In this document: in pieces, positions 12,569 through 28,069 of the stretch
Numbering within the stretch: position 1 is the stretch's first letter
Layout of the letters: every line of letters begins with the position of its first letter
From: Hypholoma sublateritium FD-334 SS-4
Lineage: Eukaryota; Basidiomycota; Agaricomycetes; Agaricales; Strophariaceae
Direction of reading: 5' to 3'
Assembly (NCBI GenBank): GCA_000827495.1
Contig: KN817529.1
Coordinates: 604,392-668,391, forward strand
Length of the DNA: 64,000 nt
Program-made: the position numbers and the translations under genes
Notes under the pieces: generated by a model
Told to the model about the DNA's origin: nothing
Seen by the model: the letters and a program-made list of their open reading frames with translations, nothing else
Database searches by the model: none

Positions 12569-13187
12569 ATGATATCATAACCCAAGTATGCCGTACATAT
12601 ACCTCTGTACTTAATTAATTGCGCTCTTCAACGGAACGGGGGCTTTCGCGCCGTATGGCTGAGACGGGAGTCGATATTCTTTCATCCACGAACATCCAGT
12701 GGGCGGGTGATACCGAGGTACCGAGGTTCCTACTTTACAGCATATAACATAGAGGCAGGGGGCATAGATCCGCTAAAACATGAGCGAGCATGGCAGGAGG
12801 ATCCACAGCAAGAGAAGCGCGAAGGGAAGATGTGAAGAAGAAATAAATGCAAGGGATCCAACCAGGTGGGTGTACAAAAAGAGGCGGGAATGCAACAGTT
12901 CCAGTCCAAGACAGCCGATACTTACATGGGCTGCTTATGATGCGGGTGGGGTAGCAATGCAATGCGAATGCGGTAGAATAGGAAAAGTGAGATATGAGTG
13001 ATAAAAAAAAGGATTTTCTTAAAAAAAGGTCCAGCACTGGACGCAGATAGCGCTTCATGGCTCAATAAACCCAAACGAGGAGAGAAAAGACCGCGCCAGA
13101 CACGCGTGGGTGCATATACATACAGACGTGTCAATGCGCGGCAGTAGCCGTGATCGTCGTCGTCGCCGCCGCATGGGGAGGGGCCCG
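12569..13187. other. convergent 3' spacer, TVP23 / phosphatase
   Basis: This 619-base gap between two converging stops holds both 3' UTRs. An A-rich run lies near 13003-13028. I see no gene. Confidence 0.5.
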
Positions 13188-15403
13188 CTACTCGAGCCCG
13201 ACGTATCCACGCACGTCGACCTTTGAGAACGCGATGGTGGGCGTCGGTGGCGCCCCAAGTCCGATGAACGAGCGCGTGCGGCCCTTCGAGTGGAACGTCG
13301 ACACGCGCGGCGTTGACAGGCTGGGGAAAGGTACCGGGCCTGCATGGTGCGACATCAGCGTCATCGCCGACGGCGTGCGCGTTGTGAGCGTCGGCGACGG
13401 CGGGAACACGAACAGCGTCTGCGACGGTGTCTGTGCGCCCGCACCGAGGTCCGCTGAGCCCGTCGACGCTTTGCGTAGAACGCTGCTGCGCAAGTGAAGA
13501 GGCGGCGGGGCGAGCTTGCGCGACTCGGCGCGCCGCCGCACCGGGGGGAGCGCGGCGGGAGTACAAGGGGACACCGCAGGTGCGGCCCGAGAGGTGGGAG
13601 GAGGCGCCGGGGTCTCCTCGGCTTCGATGACAAGTGTGACGGGGGATGATGGGACGGGTGGCAGGATGCTAAGGTTCGTGGGACGTAGCTTCGTTTTTGG
13701 TTTGGGTCGAGGCGGAAGCTGGAACGTCGAGCGCACGGCTGTTGCTGGCGGCGGGGGGATCGAGAACGACGTTTTCCAGACCGGCGCAGAGGGCAGCGGT
13801 CTGGCCGTCGCTAGACTTGGCGGCGTAACCATGAGCATGGATTTATTGCGCGGGGTGCCATCGTGTTCATCATCAGGCGACGACGTGGTAGTAGATGATT
13901 CCTCGGTCCGACTTTGGCGGCTCTCGGTGTCAAATCCTCGGTTGAGCCCGAGGAGCTCCTGCTCCTCGTCCTCCTCCACAAGGTCCTCGCTGATAAAGCT
14001 TCTGTTAGTCTGGCTGCTTGCGACAGACCCAGTCCGTTTACGAGAGGCATAGCGGCTTCTCCAGGCAGGTCCCATTCCCAAGCCAGAACCAGTTGAACTG
14101 ACAGATGACGCGGAAGACTTGCGTGCGACGATGCGGTCCTCCATTGCTTTATCAAGTGCCTGTGCTTCCTGCATAACGAGGGTGCTTTCGCGCTCGTCAG
14201 CGTCGTTATCCGAGCCTTCTTCCATGAGGCGGCGACGACGTCCCCACTCTTCCTCATCGTCCGTACCCGATGAGGCGTCCGAATCTGAAGCAGTGCCCCT
14301 GTCACCTCGCAGCTTCTTCTCGTATTCTAGTAGTTGATAAATAAGACTTGAGAACCCATGAGCAAGGAGGCCATTATAAATAGATTGTGAAACATACGAC
14401 ATATTCGGCCCAACATGGGTGCTTTTTTCTTTTACAAATGCATATGCGCCTTGCATACCCGGTAGTGCCCACACCTCGGGAGGCACGTACGTGTGACGCT
14501 CAGCGGCGGCTCGCATCACGATTGCAATTACCATCGTTGCGGATCTAGAGATACCACATTGGCAGCTTGTAACGAATATGGTGATCAGTGATAGGGAGGA
14601 TGATCCGCAGACAGATACCAGACGTACTGTACAAGGCAGCCGTCTCCACGTTGAAGCGCAGCATCTGCGAAGGCCATGCCGTCCTTGAAGCCATCGTCGA
14701 CCAGATTCTGCTGGCCATGAGACCACTGCAGCTTGAGATAGTGCATGGCGGGACGACCGCTGGAGGGATGTGCTGGGTAAAATGTAGGCTCTGTAGTGGA
14801 ATTCCGAGTACGGAAGTCAGGGGTCGACATAGCAGGGCGCAGAGCACTGTTTGGGTGCTGGGGAGTGTCGAAGGGCGAGGCGACCTCCTTGGCGACATTG
14901 AGGATAGATTTGATACCGCGCTCCATGAGACCTTTCCAATCGCGAGCATTGTCTTCTGACCCGATCCATATACCCGGGATTACCTGGATGGGGCCGTCTG
15001 AATACGGGACAGTCTCAGCACCCCCATCTTCTTCCTTGCGATGAAGCAGGGTGGCTGTCGGAATTGTGGGCGGGGGCAGCGAGATGATAGATGGCCTGCG
15101 GGGGCGGGTAGGGCGACTGGGACTGAGCGCGGGTGTCTGAGGCTCTGCGGGCAGCTGGAACGAGCTGGTGGTGGAGTTGGCCGAGGGGAGGGAGAGGGAG
15201 AGTTTTTTCATATTTTTTCTGTTCGACCTGCCTGTGGCTGAGTGAAATGGGGGGAATTCCGAGTCTGCAGAAGAAGGATCCGAGTCGTCGAGAGCCACGG
15301 CTATTTGTTGGATCTGGACAGGGGGGTCGATGCGGAGGGCTGCGGGCAGAGCCCTGCGCTTGGCCATCGTGGACGGGGCTGCCAGCTGCGCGGACGGCTG
15401 CAT
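13188..15403 (-). CDS. dual-specificity protein phosphatase
   Basis: Predicted tyrosine/serine-threonine phosphatase of the DSP (MAP-kinase phosphatase-like) class. Exons are 14628-15403, 14398-14565 and 13188-14346, giving 700 residues. The catalytic P-loop LVHCQCGISRSATMV spans the first intron: the histidine codon is split CA|C. It fits HCxxGxSRS, with the nucleophilic cysteine and binding arginine present. The upstream core IQVIPGIWIGSEDNARDW and the substrate helix MHYLKLQW match the DSP fold. A helix ANMS-like segment and LIYQLLEYEKKL close the domain. The remaining 350 or so residues are acidic, Ser- and Pro-rich and probably disordered. This resembles fungal Msg5/Pmp1-type phosphatases with long regulatory arms, but orthology is not proven. 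It shares a 154-base divergent promoter with the b5 reductase. Confidence 0.88.
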
Positions 15404-15557
15404 GTCCACGGCCAGCGTGAACGGAAAATGAAGGAAAGAAGAAGAGGAAACAGGGAGCAGGCGGTAACCACTACAAGACAACGTACACGTGCTTGATTCC
15501 CGACAGTAAGCCCAACTCTGGCCCGCCCCAAAATTTGTATCGCACGATTTGTTATAA

Positions 15558-16923
<1,366 letters not shown>

Positions 16924-17370
16924 TTACAGATAGATGTTAGAATGACCTGCACTTGGCGGGCTGGCGCAAAACTCATTAATACTCACCAGTCATATATCAG
17001 TTTACGACATCTGTAATGAATGAATGCATTATGAATTCAAGAGATATATAATAGAAGTCTAAAAACGTCCTCTGCTCAGTATTTTTAATCTTTTCCAGTT
17101 AATTCTAGCCTACATTGGCATTTCTCAGTAATCATTCATTTGTTCTAGACGATGGAAGAAGGTACGAGGTAATCGCTTCATAATACTCCTGTCCTTCGCA
17201 ATTTTCTGCCTTTCATTACCATATCATGTGAACAAATGCGGGGTTAGACCCATACACATTGACAGCCCGAGGTACTATTCACTGCAGTCCTCACGTTCCT
17301 CAACCATTCATTGAGTGCAAGCATCCGAAAGCCGAAAGCAGCTCTTCAGCCGTGCTTATACCTGCTGAGC
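16924..17370. other. convergent 3' spacer, b5 reductase / Dlt1-like
   Basis: This 447-base AT-rich stretch lies between converging genes. No open frame of interest and no RNA gene is apparent. Confidence 0.5.
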
Positions 17371-18463
17371 TCATTTAATTGACTGTTCATTCAGCTGTGT
17401 CATGGAGTCCGACTCGAGCATCTCCAAGCGGCACTCGTTCAGGCTGTACACAACGCTACAATCAGCCTCTGACCAACAACTCATACCGGAGCCCAGGACG
17501 CACCACTGTGTGATCTGCTCCGCCGCAGCCATACCCTCCGCGAACTCCGCCTCGGTCAGCTCGCGCGCAGCGTACCGCGCGACCTGCACCGCCGCGTCGA
17601 AGTAGTGCAGCGCGGACATGCCGTCCGCATCGCGGGCGAGGAGCGGCGTAAGGAAGCGGAAGTGATGCAGCATGCGCGCGTGCGGCTTCAGGCGCGGGTG
17701 CAGAGGGATCACGACGTGTGCGAGTTGGTCTGGTGCATATCAGAGTGAAATAGGCGTAGGCGTCAGCGTCGCGAGCCGTGGGGCGGGTCGTTAAGAGAGG
17801 GGCGCACCGATGTGAGGGATCGTGTCGAGCAGCGCGCGGCGGAAATAGACGCCGCTGTACTTTGTCCCTGGGTAGCGCGGTGGTCAGCGGGGCGCACGTA
17901 AGTCCATCGCGAGCGAGACCTGAGTACCTGGGCGGCCCCATCCCGGATGCCGCACGTCCGTCGGGAGCGACTCGTACGCTATGAGGCACGCGCGCGTGAA
18001 CTCCTGCGTGACGTACTTGTGCACCGACTGCAGGAGAATAAAAAGGGGATGAGCTGCATGTGCTGCATGCGCAGGCGGGTACACACGTCGGGAAGGTCTC
18101 CGCGGCCAATTGTGCGGTACGTCCGCGAGATGCGCTGCAGCTTGCTGCGCACGGCGACGCGGCGCTTCACGCAGAACGAGAGCGACACCGCGAGCTGCAC
18201 GCCGCACACGACCACCACACCATCACCACACAGAATCAGCACAGATTCTCGCCCAGAGATGTGGGGAAATGGCGCACCAGCACGACGTACGACGCGCCGA
18301 CGATGAGCGCGTTAAAGTTGCGGTCCCACGACTCCGTGGGCGACGTGCGCACGGCCTGCGAGAGGATCGCCGCGCACGAGAGTCCGGTCGCTACGATGGT
18401 GATGATAACCAGGAAGGCATACGCGGCCTCGGAGAGCGTCCGCAGCACCCGAGGAGAGAGCAT
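17371..18463 (-). CDS. Dlt1-like membrane protein (defect at low temperature)
   Basis: Fungal integral membrane protein resembling Dlt1, which is needed for growth in the cold; its molecular role is not established. Exons are 18278-18463, 18087-18194, 17928-18027, 17808-17867, 17504-17729 and 17371-17443, giving 250 residues. Two membrane segments lie near the N-terminus (AYAFLVIITIVATGLSC and ASYVVLLAVSLSFCV). They are followed by KRRVAVRSKLQRI, VHKYVTQEFTRACLIAYE, GWGRPGTKYSGVYFRRALLD, a proline-histidine segment and a C-terminal NECRLEMLE. The intron at 17444-17503 is inferred because removing it restores the NECRLEM block; reading through is also open. An in-frame ATG at 18544 would add 27 residues. 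The family name is from memory of the fungal family and is less certain than the gene model. Confidence 0.75.
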
Positions 18464-19028
18464 AGAGGCGGGGGCATGGTGGTCAACGCTGGCCCCGCGG
18501 CGGACAATGCAGCGTCCATGCTTTGGCGCAGTCTGGCTTGCCAAACATCTGCACAGCTATGATTAGGCGACCACAGCCGGAGCGCGCGCCAAAATACACG
18601 TTCCGAAGCAATTCCGAAGCTTCAGTATGTGGCCGAGTGTTTCCTTAGTTCATTCCGCAAAAAACTTCATAGAATCAGTGAAGTTCAAAAATAAAAGCGG
18701 TCTTAATTTTTCATCTTAGTTTCATTCAAGTCTGAGGGTCAAACTTGCGTAAAACGGCGGAGTATTTTATTTAAGTACACCGTACGTTGTACCAGCTGCT
18801 ACACATGCAGGGACCCACTACAAATTAATGATACATGAGTGAAGAGAGCGGTTTCGAGTTTCACGGGTACTGAAAAGAAAAAATAGTCAAGGACAGAGAT
18901 AGACGGAATGAACTTTGTGCAGCATCCAGATGCATGCACGGCGAACGAGGGTCATGAAATAGAAATAAAGTTTCAGGGGCTTGAATTAAATTTGGACGTT
19001 TTGGCTATGATTCGGTGAGATGTGAGGT
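18464..19028. other. spacer, Dlt1-like promoter / CAP gene 3' end
   Basis: This 565-base stretch holds the promoter of the Dlt1-like gene and the 3' end of the CAP gene. I see nothing coding in it. Confidence 0.5.
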
Positions 19029-20387
19029 TCAGCGTCCAATAAACTTAAGGAGGTATACGCACGCAAACTCTCCGATGATGTTACCCTGAGGGGAGTACTC
19101 GCAAACAAAGAATTGGGCAGGCTGTTTCAAGGGTTGGTACAAGAAGATTAATGCATACCACGGAAATACGACATACCCCGAAGCTAGCAGCGAAGATTCC
19201 GCTGCAAGATTGCACAGCACATCCCACTTGCGTGGTACCCTTCCATACGACTTGAGTGAAATGAGATGCCACCGGGCTGCTGGGGTTGTATTGGGCTATA
19301 GATGCTGTCAGCACAATACATCGCTGCCATCTACGACTTTCACGTACAAACTTCATCAGTCCACGACTTAATGGCGGCTGCGATACCGTAGCTTGAGCCC
19401 GTTCCAGCAGCCAAGTTTTCTAAAGCAGCGGCTTGTCAGAAATTAAGTGTAGAATAAGCGAAAATTAACTGACCGCCAAAAGGACCGAGAGTTCCCCCGG
19501 AGTGTTGGAAAATGCAGCCGTTAGCCCACTGCTGAGCCTTCGCTGCTGCTGTGTTGCTCCAAGTAAGAGGCGAGGCCCCATGTTGGGCCCTGATCGAGTT
19601 GTGTGCCTCCAGATAAGCTTGAACATCCGCATTCGAGGCACCACTGCCATTGGATGTAGATCCAGACGCGGCATTGTTGGCGGCAGCAGTCGCGGCAGGG
19701 GTAGCGACTGGTGCCGCTTTAGAAGTAGTACTGGGTTGTTGTACTTGTTGCACTGCTTTGCTGGTCGTGGCCAGACGGGCTGTGGTCGAAGTGATCAACC
19801 GGGACCGTGTCGAAGCAACGAAACCCTGTGTTTGAACAGGTGCTGAAGTAACAGATACTTTGGATGAAGAAGCGGAAGAGGAAGAGGTGGAAGAAGAGGT
19901 GGCCGAGGAAGAGGTAGGAGAGGAAGAAGTGGCCAAAGTCGACGAGGAAATAGCAGAGGAAGAGGACCGCAAGGCCGGCGTTATTACAGAAGACGTCTGT
20001 AAAGTCGGAACGGCGCCCGCGGCTGCAGCGACTGAGATGGCAGTTTCTGTCGAAACTGAGCTGGTGACAGTGGCAGGCGCTGCAGTGGATGTGCTGATTT
20101 TGACTACTTGTTAAAAAGCACAGCAAATATGTTTAGAACACCACATACAGGGCAACCCCACAAGCTTTAGCAATGACTGCGTCCCAGTTGTTTGCGGTAT
20201 CTGTTTTCTTAACCACGGAGCCCCAAGGATCGGTGTTCATCATCGCACCAGTCCAGCCCCACTTGCTCTGGCATTTAGCCACGCAATCAGCGGCCTTGAA
20301 AAATTTCTTCGCGCATGCGGGTCCCGCAAGCGTCGCCGGGATAGCAGAAAGAGCAAGGCCTAAATAAAAGAAAGACAGACGCGCCAT
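19029..20387 (-). CDS. secreted CAP/PR-1 family protein
   Basis: Predicted secreted CAP-superfamily (SCP/PR-1, fungal Pry-like) protein; relatives bind sterols or lipids outside the cell. An N-terminal signal peptide (MARLSFFYLGLALSAIPATL) is followed by a short four-cysteine module ending DAVIAKACG. Next comes a Ser/Thr/Ala-rich linker of roughly 100 residues, probably O-glycosylated, and then the CAP domain. CAP signatures: YLEAHNSIRAQHGASPL, KAQQWANGCIFQHS, ENLAAGTG, HFTQVVWKGTTQVGCAV and FVCEYSPQGNIIGE. The catalytic-like histidines and the CAP1/CAP2 motifs are present. The intron between module and linker has more than one possible acceptor; I favour the one before SVSTETA. The last few residues may differ if a GTGCGT donor near 19060 is used. 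A TATAAA-like element (20499-20504) lies about 110 bases upstream of the start. Confidence 0.87.
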
Positions 20388-20782
20388 CTAAAAAGAATGA
20401 ATGTTAAAAGAAGGTGAAAGGAAGGGAAGGGAAGGGGTGAATTTCAACAGAACAGCTCTAGGAAAGGGTACTTGGCACTATAGCAGGCATTGATCCTGTT
20501 TATATGCGAGCGCGGGAGGGCAGTTGCCTCCGTCAGCGACGCGTTGCTACGAAACCATCCACATCTCCCAAAATGTGGTGTAGTCCGAGTGTAGGCGAGA
20601 AAGACAAACCAAGGGGAATAATTCTTGGCTGCATGCTGGTCAGTCCCAGGCGATGGCCCAGTATAAGAGACGTCGGAGACAAGACGAAGTTGACTGAGGG
20701 ACCTCCGACTCCGAGTCGGAGCAACTTAGCGTCGGCAAGCGAATTGCCAAATCCAATCATCACTCGCTCTTTCCCATCTTCC
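20388..20782. promoter_or_regulatory. divergent promoter region, CAP gene / unknown gene
   Basis: This 395-base gap lies between divergent starts. It contains GGGAAGGGAAGG tracts near 20425 and a TATA-like element for the CAP gene at 20499-20504. No gene is seen. Confidence 0.45.
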
Positions 20783-21383
20783 ATGACTTCACAATCCAAC
20801 CCACCATTCTATGTCCTCATCGCTCAGTCCCCCGTCTCTAACATACCTGCTGGGGCATTGTCAAACAATCTATCTCATCCAACAATAAGATATCACTATG
20901 CAGATGATTCTCCACTTTCTGTTATTGCCAGTCACCCTGATGAGCATGTGCTTGTGATGGACTACGACGGAACTTCCGCGCAACCAACAGTGCAGAGTAT
21001 CTCACCCAGCCTTGGAGTTACCGGTCTCAAACTTGCAGAAGCTCCCGGGGCGGCGCTAGCAGACCCAAGCGGTACAAGAAATGAAACTATGTTCATTATT
21101 GAAACAACTAGCGATGACCCGTAGGCCTCTCAGCTCACTGAATCTTGCACTCGACCTAACAGCTGATAGTTCCATGACGGCATCGAACGTAGATCGCAAG
21201 CTTGCACTGTCAACATTAGCACAATTTAAATTTCGGTAAAGCTTGTCCATAAGCTCAATACTGCTTTTGGCTCATGCAAAATCCAACCCCAGAAATGAAG
21301 TCCTCAAACGCGCGCTACGATATCCTGACAACAAATTAGAATCTTCTCTTCTAGAGCCTACTATAGCAAGGGAAACTCCGTGA
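20783..21383 (+). CDS. conserved fungal protein of unknown function
   Basis: I do not recognise this protein's function. It starts MTSQSNPPFYVLIAQSPVS at 20783 and is soluble, with no signal peptide or membrane segment. Exon 1 ends at about 21120 with donor GTAGGC. Exon 2 reads SMTASNVDRKLALSTLAQFK and ends near 21237. Exon 3 starts near 21292 (NEVLKRALRYPDNK). In that frame the protein stops at TGA 21381-21383. The +1 frame immediately downstream, from 21368, encodes a credible helix (KLREALEDLMIFAQRMVLPA) ending at TAA 21450-21452, so the true C-terminus may lie there (see findings). It is tail-to-tail with EMC7, only 21-90 bases away. Confidence 0.6.
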
Positions 21384-21473
21384 AGCGTTGGAAGATCTCA
21401 TGATATTTGCGCAACGCATGGTATTGCCTGCTCAGGAGCAATATATCAAATAACTCAGCTCAAGATATCTCAT

Positions 21474-22501
21474 CTACCGCTTTGATTTCTTGTTCCCTCG
21501 GCCCCTTGAACCTGCTCCTCCTTTATTTGGCTGAGCTGAACTTGAAGATGATTGCTCTTCGGTGGCCGCCATGATGGCATTAATCCTTTTGAATGGTTTT
21601 CACAATATTACATATCACTAGAAACAAATCTGCTTACCCGCTCTTGATTTCTCCACTCTGGAATGCATTCTGGATACCTCCAAGCTTCGCTTGCTGTTCC
21701 TTGAATTCCTCCAGAGCTTCGGGATCCATATTCTTCTGCAAAGGAATTTAACGTGAATGTAGGATTGAATAAACATATTGGCTTTACAATAAGATATGGC
21801 ATTGCCAGCATCATTCCTGCACCGCCAACCATGAGAAGCATCATTGGATTCGACAGCATCCCTGCAAGGTTGAAGCTCTCGGGGGGCACAAAGTAGACAT
21901 ATCGATCTCGGGGGGTGAGGACCGCGGGATATGGGAGCAATATTGATGAAGGGGGTTGCATGGGGGTCCCGGGAACGAACGGTCTGACCTCGACAGATGA
22001 TAGCGAATCGTTAACGTCGATTCGCAGCTAGAGGTGACAGTATCAGCACGGCATGAGGCATTCGTCGAGTATCTAACGACTTCGTACCTGATCAAATGCG
22101 TAATCATGCGAGATTATAGACAGAATATGGGTTCCATCTGGAACGCCTGGTCTGTTGCGGGCTGTGAGCAAACAGGGCGTCGGTAATAAGGGGAGCACGT
22201 ACATTACAAATGTCCCATCGCGCTTAATGCTTCCACTTAGGATGCTGTTGTCTATAGTCGCCTTGCCATTTCCAAGAGTCGTAGCATCTAGCGCTAGGTT
22301 TAGGACTGTGCACACAAGTAAATGCCCTTGGAATACAGACTGGGACACACGTCATTCCACACGATCTTGCCTCTAACGTTGAAGGTAAACGCCAAAATAG
22401 CACTAGAGAAGAGAGATGAATACGAGAAACAGGACAAACTTCAATGGGTAGGGTTATGCGTACCATGACAAAATTTGAAGAAGAATAAATGCGCCAGCCA
22501 T
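21474..22501 (-). CDS. EMC7: ER membrane protein complex subunit 7
   Basis: Subunit 7 of the ER membrane protein complex, which inserts transmembrane helices and supports folding of multi-pass proteins. The start is ATG 22501 with first exon 22464-22501. Splicing to 22402 gives a signal sequence (MAGAFILLQILSCAILAF) joined to NVRGKIVWNDVCP, the conserved start of the luminal beta-sandwich. Then come LDATTLGNGKATID, KRDGTFVIPGVPDGTHILSI, HDYAFDQLRIDV, and RPFVPGTP. A membrane segment follows (NPMMLLMVGGAGMMLAMPYL) and then MDPEALEEFKEQQA. The cytosolic tail is Gly/Lys-rich and ends NKKSKR. All junctions are GT-AG and keep frame. The domain order (signal, sandwich, single TM, basic tail) is diagnostic. 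Confidence 0.92.
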
Positions 22502-22717
22502 GGAAAGAAGGATATGATCTTACGCGCCACCGCAGGGTGCTGTAAATCTAGATACCTTTGGTCAACAGAAGCAAATATGATATCAATCTCCATTCGGTTT
22601 TTGTTTCCTCAGTCCACTCACTCATCCGAGTTAATCGCTTGCCCTTACCTACGACCAACGACCTAACTCTATAGCGAGTTCCTCGTCTTACTATTTCATA
22701 GCCGACCCTCTTCAAAA

Positions 22718-23787
22718 ATGCGCCAGAAAAGAGCCAAGGCGTACCGTAAACTTATGCACTTGTACTGCATGACGTTTGGATTCCGACAACCATACCAAAT
22801 CCTAGGTACACACTTTGCTACTTCGCTATTCTCCATCCCTCAATATATTAACAAAAGCCTCCAGTCGATTCCGAGATGTGCAAATGCGCTGTCGCATCCA
22901 CGCTCGACTTCGGGAAGCAACTGTACACCGTCCTCCAGGGCGAGGTTAAACCCAGTGGGTATCCTGCTGCGCCGCACCGCATACCGAAAAACTGAATGCT
23001 ACAACGGCAAAGCCGTTTGTCAGTGATTACCCAGTGCTGCATTCACGAGCTGTACCTGCAAGGCCGCGAGCAGCAAGCTGCCGTCGACATGGCGAAAACC
23101 TTCGAGCGCCGAAAATGCAACCACCGCGAACCCATCCCCGGGGACGAGTGTCTGGAGAGTGTGATTGGTAAAACCGCAACGCGTCTATGATTCCACCTCA
23201 CCGGATATTTATTTTTGCTCTTCTCGAACGCAGGTGACAAGAACAAGCATCGATATGTTGTTGCAACTCAGTCGCATCCTCTCCGCGTCAAACTGCGGTC
23301 TGTTCCAGCGACGCCAATTATCCATGTTAACCGCTCTGTTATGGTCCTCGAACCTCCGAGCGATGTTACCCTCAGAGCGAAAGCGGCGGTATGTTTCCTT
23401 GACAAATATCTGATTTCCGTATCTAAACAGACATAGGCGGAGGATCAGAAACTACATGCGACTGCTCCGGACCTGGCTTTAGTCGGGCCGTCCACTGCTG
23501 AGGATAAACCCAGAAAACGAAAAGGTCCCAAGGGACCAAATCCTCTGAGCATGAAAAAGAAAAAGGCAGACGACGCCCCCAGCATTACTACGAAACCAAA
23601 CCCACCAAAATCATCTACCAATGCAGATGCCAAGCTGAGCGCTGGCATAAAACGGAAAGCTGAGACGTCAGACGATGAGGGAGGAGGCGAAGATAATCAA
23701 ATAACACATAAGTCATCGTCTAAGAAAAGGAAACGGAGAAGAAAAGCAGCAAATTCACAAAATGCGCACACCCTCACAGAAACATAG
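22718..23787 (+). CDS. UTP23: rRNA-processing protein Utp23
   Basis: Nucleolar PIN-domain-like protein of the small-subunit processome, involved in releasing snR30 and in early 18S maturation. Exons are 22718-22805, 22865-22954, 23024-23167, 23234-23388 and 23437-23787, giving 275 residues. The start MRQKRAKAYRKLMHLYCMTF is typical of the family. It is followed by FGFRQPYQILVDSEMCKCAV, VKPMITQCCIHELYLQG, the zinc-binding-like C..H region FERRKCNHRE, and HRYVVATQSHPLR. Next come VPATPIIHVNRSVMVLEPPS and a lysine-rich nucleolar tail (KRKGPKGPNPLSMKKKK, SSSKKRKRRRK). It is divergent from EMC7 with 216 bases between the starts. Identification is firm. Confidence 0.95.
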
Positions 23788-23948
23788 CCACCCAAACATT
23801 TTAGAATGGTGCAGACGTCACATAAAGATTCAATACCCTAATGATGTTACAGTGTATACTCGTGATAGCAAATAAAGAGCGTATGGCAAAGTGAATGTTG
23901 ACGGAAGATAACCCAGATCAAACAATCAACGCCCAATAAATCTCTCCC

Positions 23949-25213
<1,265 letters not shown>

Positions 25214-25260
25214 TTAAGATGATAGAAATAAAATGGGGGATGTGGAGTGGGGTGAACAGC

Positions 25261-25267
25261 TTATATA
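25261..25267 (-). promoter_or_regulatory. TATA box of polyubiquitin gene
   Basis: TATATAA on the minus strand sits 60 bases upstream of the polyubiquitin start codon. This fits a stress-inducible gene; the match is by sequence and spacing only. Confidence 0.55.
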
Positions 25268-25477
25268 CACCTTGCCTGGGCGGAGATCGAAATGGCACCG
25301 CCCTTTCTGAGTCAGACAAACACAGGCATCGCTTTGCTATTTAAGTATTACCAAGCATCCTTGGGTCAGGCCTTGTCACCGGATTACACTGCCTTCTACA
25401 ATAGACTTGAGCTTTCGAGTCACTTCTGAATTTTGTCAGGCCAGTTGAGTACATTCAAGCTCTACACAATTAACACA

Positions 25478-26823
<1,346 letters not shown>

Positions 26824-26999
26824 CTTTAGGGAGCGAGGAGGGCTGCTTGCATGCTGAAGAGGTACAAACCATGTTTTGCCGATGGCGGTCAAATTCCCTC
26901 AGTAGCGTTGTCCACGTGCTCAAAAAAAGTTTGGCCATAAGCGAATTCAAAATATTGGACCTTGATATTCTGAGTTACTTACTCTTTCCATACCTCATC

Positions 27000-27948
27000 A
27001 TGACTTCCGAATGGCTTGTCCCTTCAACACGTTCAGAGCTTATTGAGAACCTTGTTTCCGGCGTTGGTTTGTTACTTTTACTTCCTCACAGGCAATTTGT
27101 TCATGAAACACTGCTCCAGACCGATACAATCCTTCCAATGTGTCAATCCTTGAAGATTATCTTTACCACCAGATTCGAAGTGAAGAATACGATTGCCTAG
27201 CAAACCTAGCCATTTTGAAGTTGTATGTCCTCTCTCACTTTCTATTGTATATCAATTATCTTATAAATTGGCAGGTATCAATTTAATCCTGATCTCTACA
27301 ACCCCGACGTCGTCATCAACATCCTTATAAAAGCCCTCACCGCGTCCCCAATGCCCGATTTCAACCTCTGCGTATCCCTATTGGACGAGCGCCCCATCAA
27401 CAGTCAACTGGATGAACCCGACCCCCTTCCTTCCATTCTCCCGATCCTCAAAGGCCTGCACGCCCTGCTATTCCGTTGTCGGTTCCCCGCATTCTGGGAG
27501 ATCTACAACTCAGAAGCACTAGCTCTATTGAGAGACAACTACACCGTCGAAGTCGCAGGCTTTGAAAATGCCGTTCGAGCTGTGGCCATCCGTGCCGTCA
27601 GGGCCACTTTCACCAGCATTAGCTCCAAGAGGTTGAGCTCGTACTTGAATCTATCTGGTGCGTGTTTCTCCCCACTCTCTTTTGACATGCAATTAAATCT
27701 GACGTAATGGAACTATCCCAGGTGCTGAACTCGCAGCATACTTTCAAAAACTGGGCTGGACCGTTGATGCTTCTACGTTGGCAGTCACAATACCGCCAAA
27801 CCCTGATAACCAGATTGAAGCCACTGTTGTTCAAGAAAGCGTCAAGCTTCCTCGTGCGTCCATCTCACTAGAATGGTATTATCTATTTACTCATTCAATC
27901 CGCATAGAACTTGTCAAAATCATCTCGCATGCTGTTGCAAAGGCTTGA
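27000..27948 (+). CDS. EIF3K: translation initiation factor eIF3 subunit K
   Basis: Non-core subunit of eIF3, a PCI-like HAM/winged-helix protein that pairs with eIF3l on the 40S ribosome. Exons are 27000-27066, 27120-27222, 27275-27657, 27722-27853 and 27908-27948, giving 241 residues. Family blocks are unmistakable: EWLVPSTRSELIENLVSGVD, RYNPSNVSILEDYL, YDCLANLAILKLYQFNP, PDFNLCVSLL, GAELAAYFQKLGW and a closing helix LVKIISHAVAKA. The length fits the family (about 220-240). eIF3k is absent from S. cerevisiae but usual in filamentous fungi. Confidence 0.95.
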
Positions 27949-28069
27949 AAAACTGACTGTTTTGTTTCTACTTTACGGTGTGTATGGTACACGATGATGA
28001 AAGAAATGTTCGTGAATGTCTTTATTCGGATGTACACTCGTAAAATGTTCCTGAAGGAAAGTTGAAACC

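Noticed and set aside
12922..13566. 214-codon minus-strand frame overlapping the phosphatase tail in another frame
   Set aside because: It is out of frame with the phosphatase and lacks any conserved motif.
13516..14052. Plus-strand frame opposite the phosphatase C-terminus
   Set aside because: Composition mirrors the low-complexity coding strand; no start context or splice pattern supports it.
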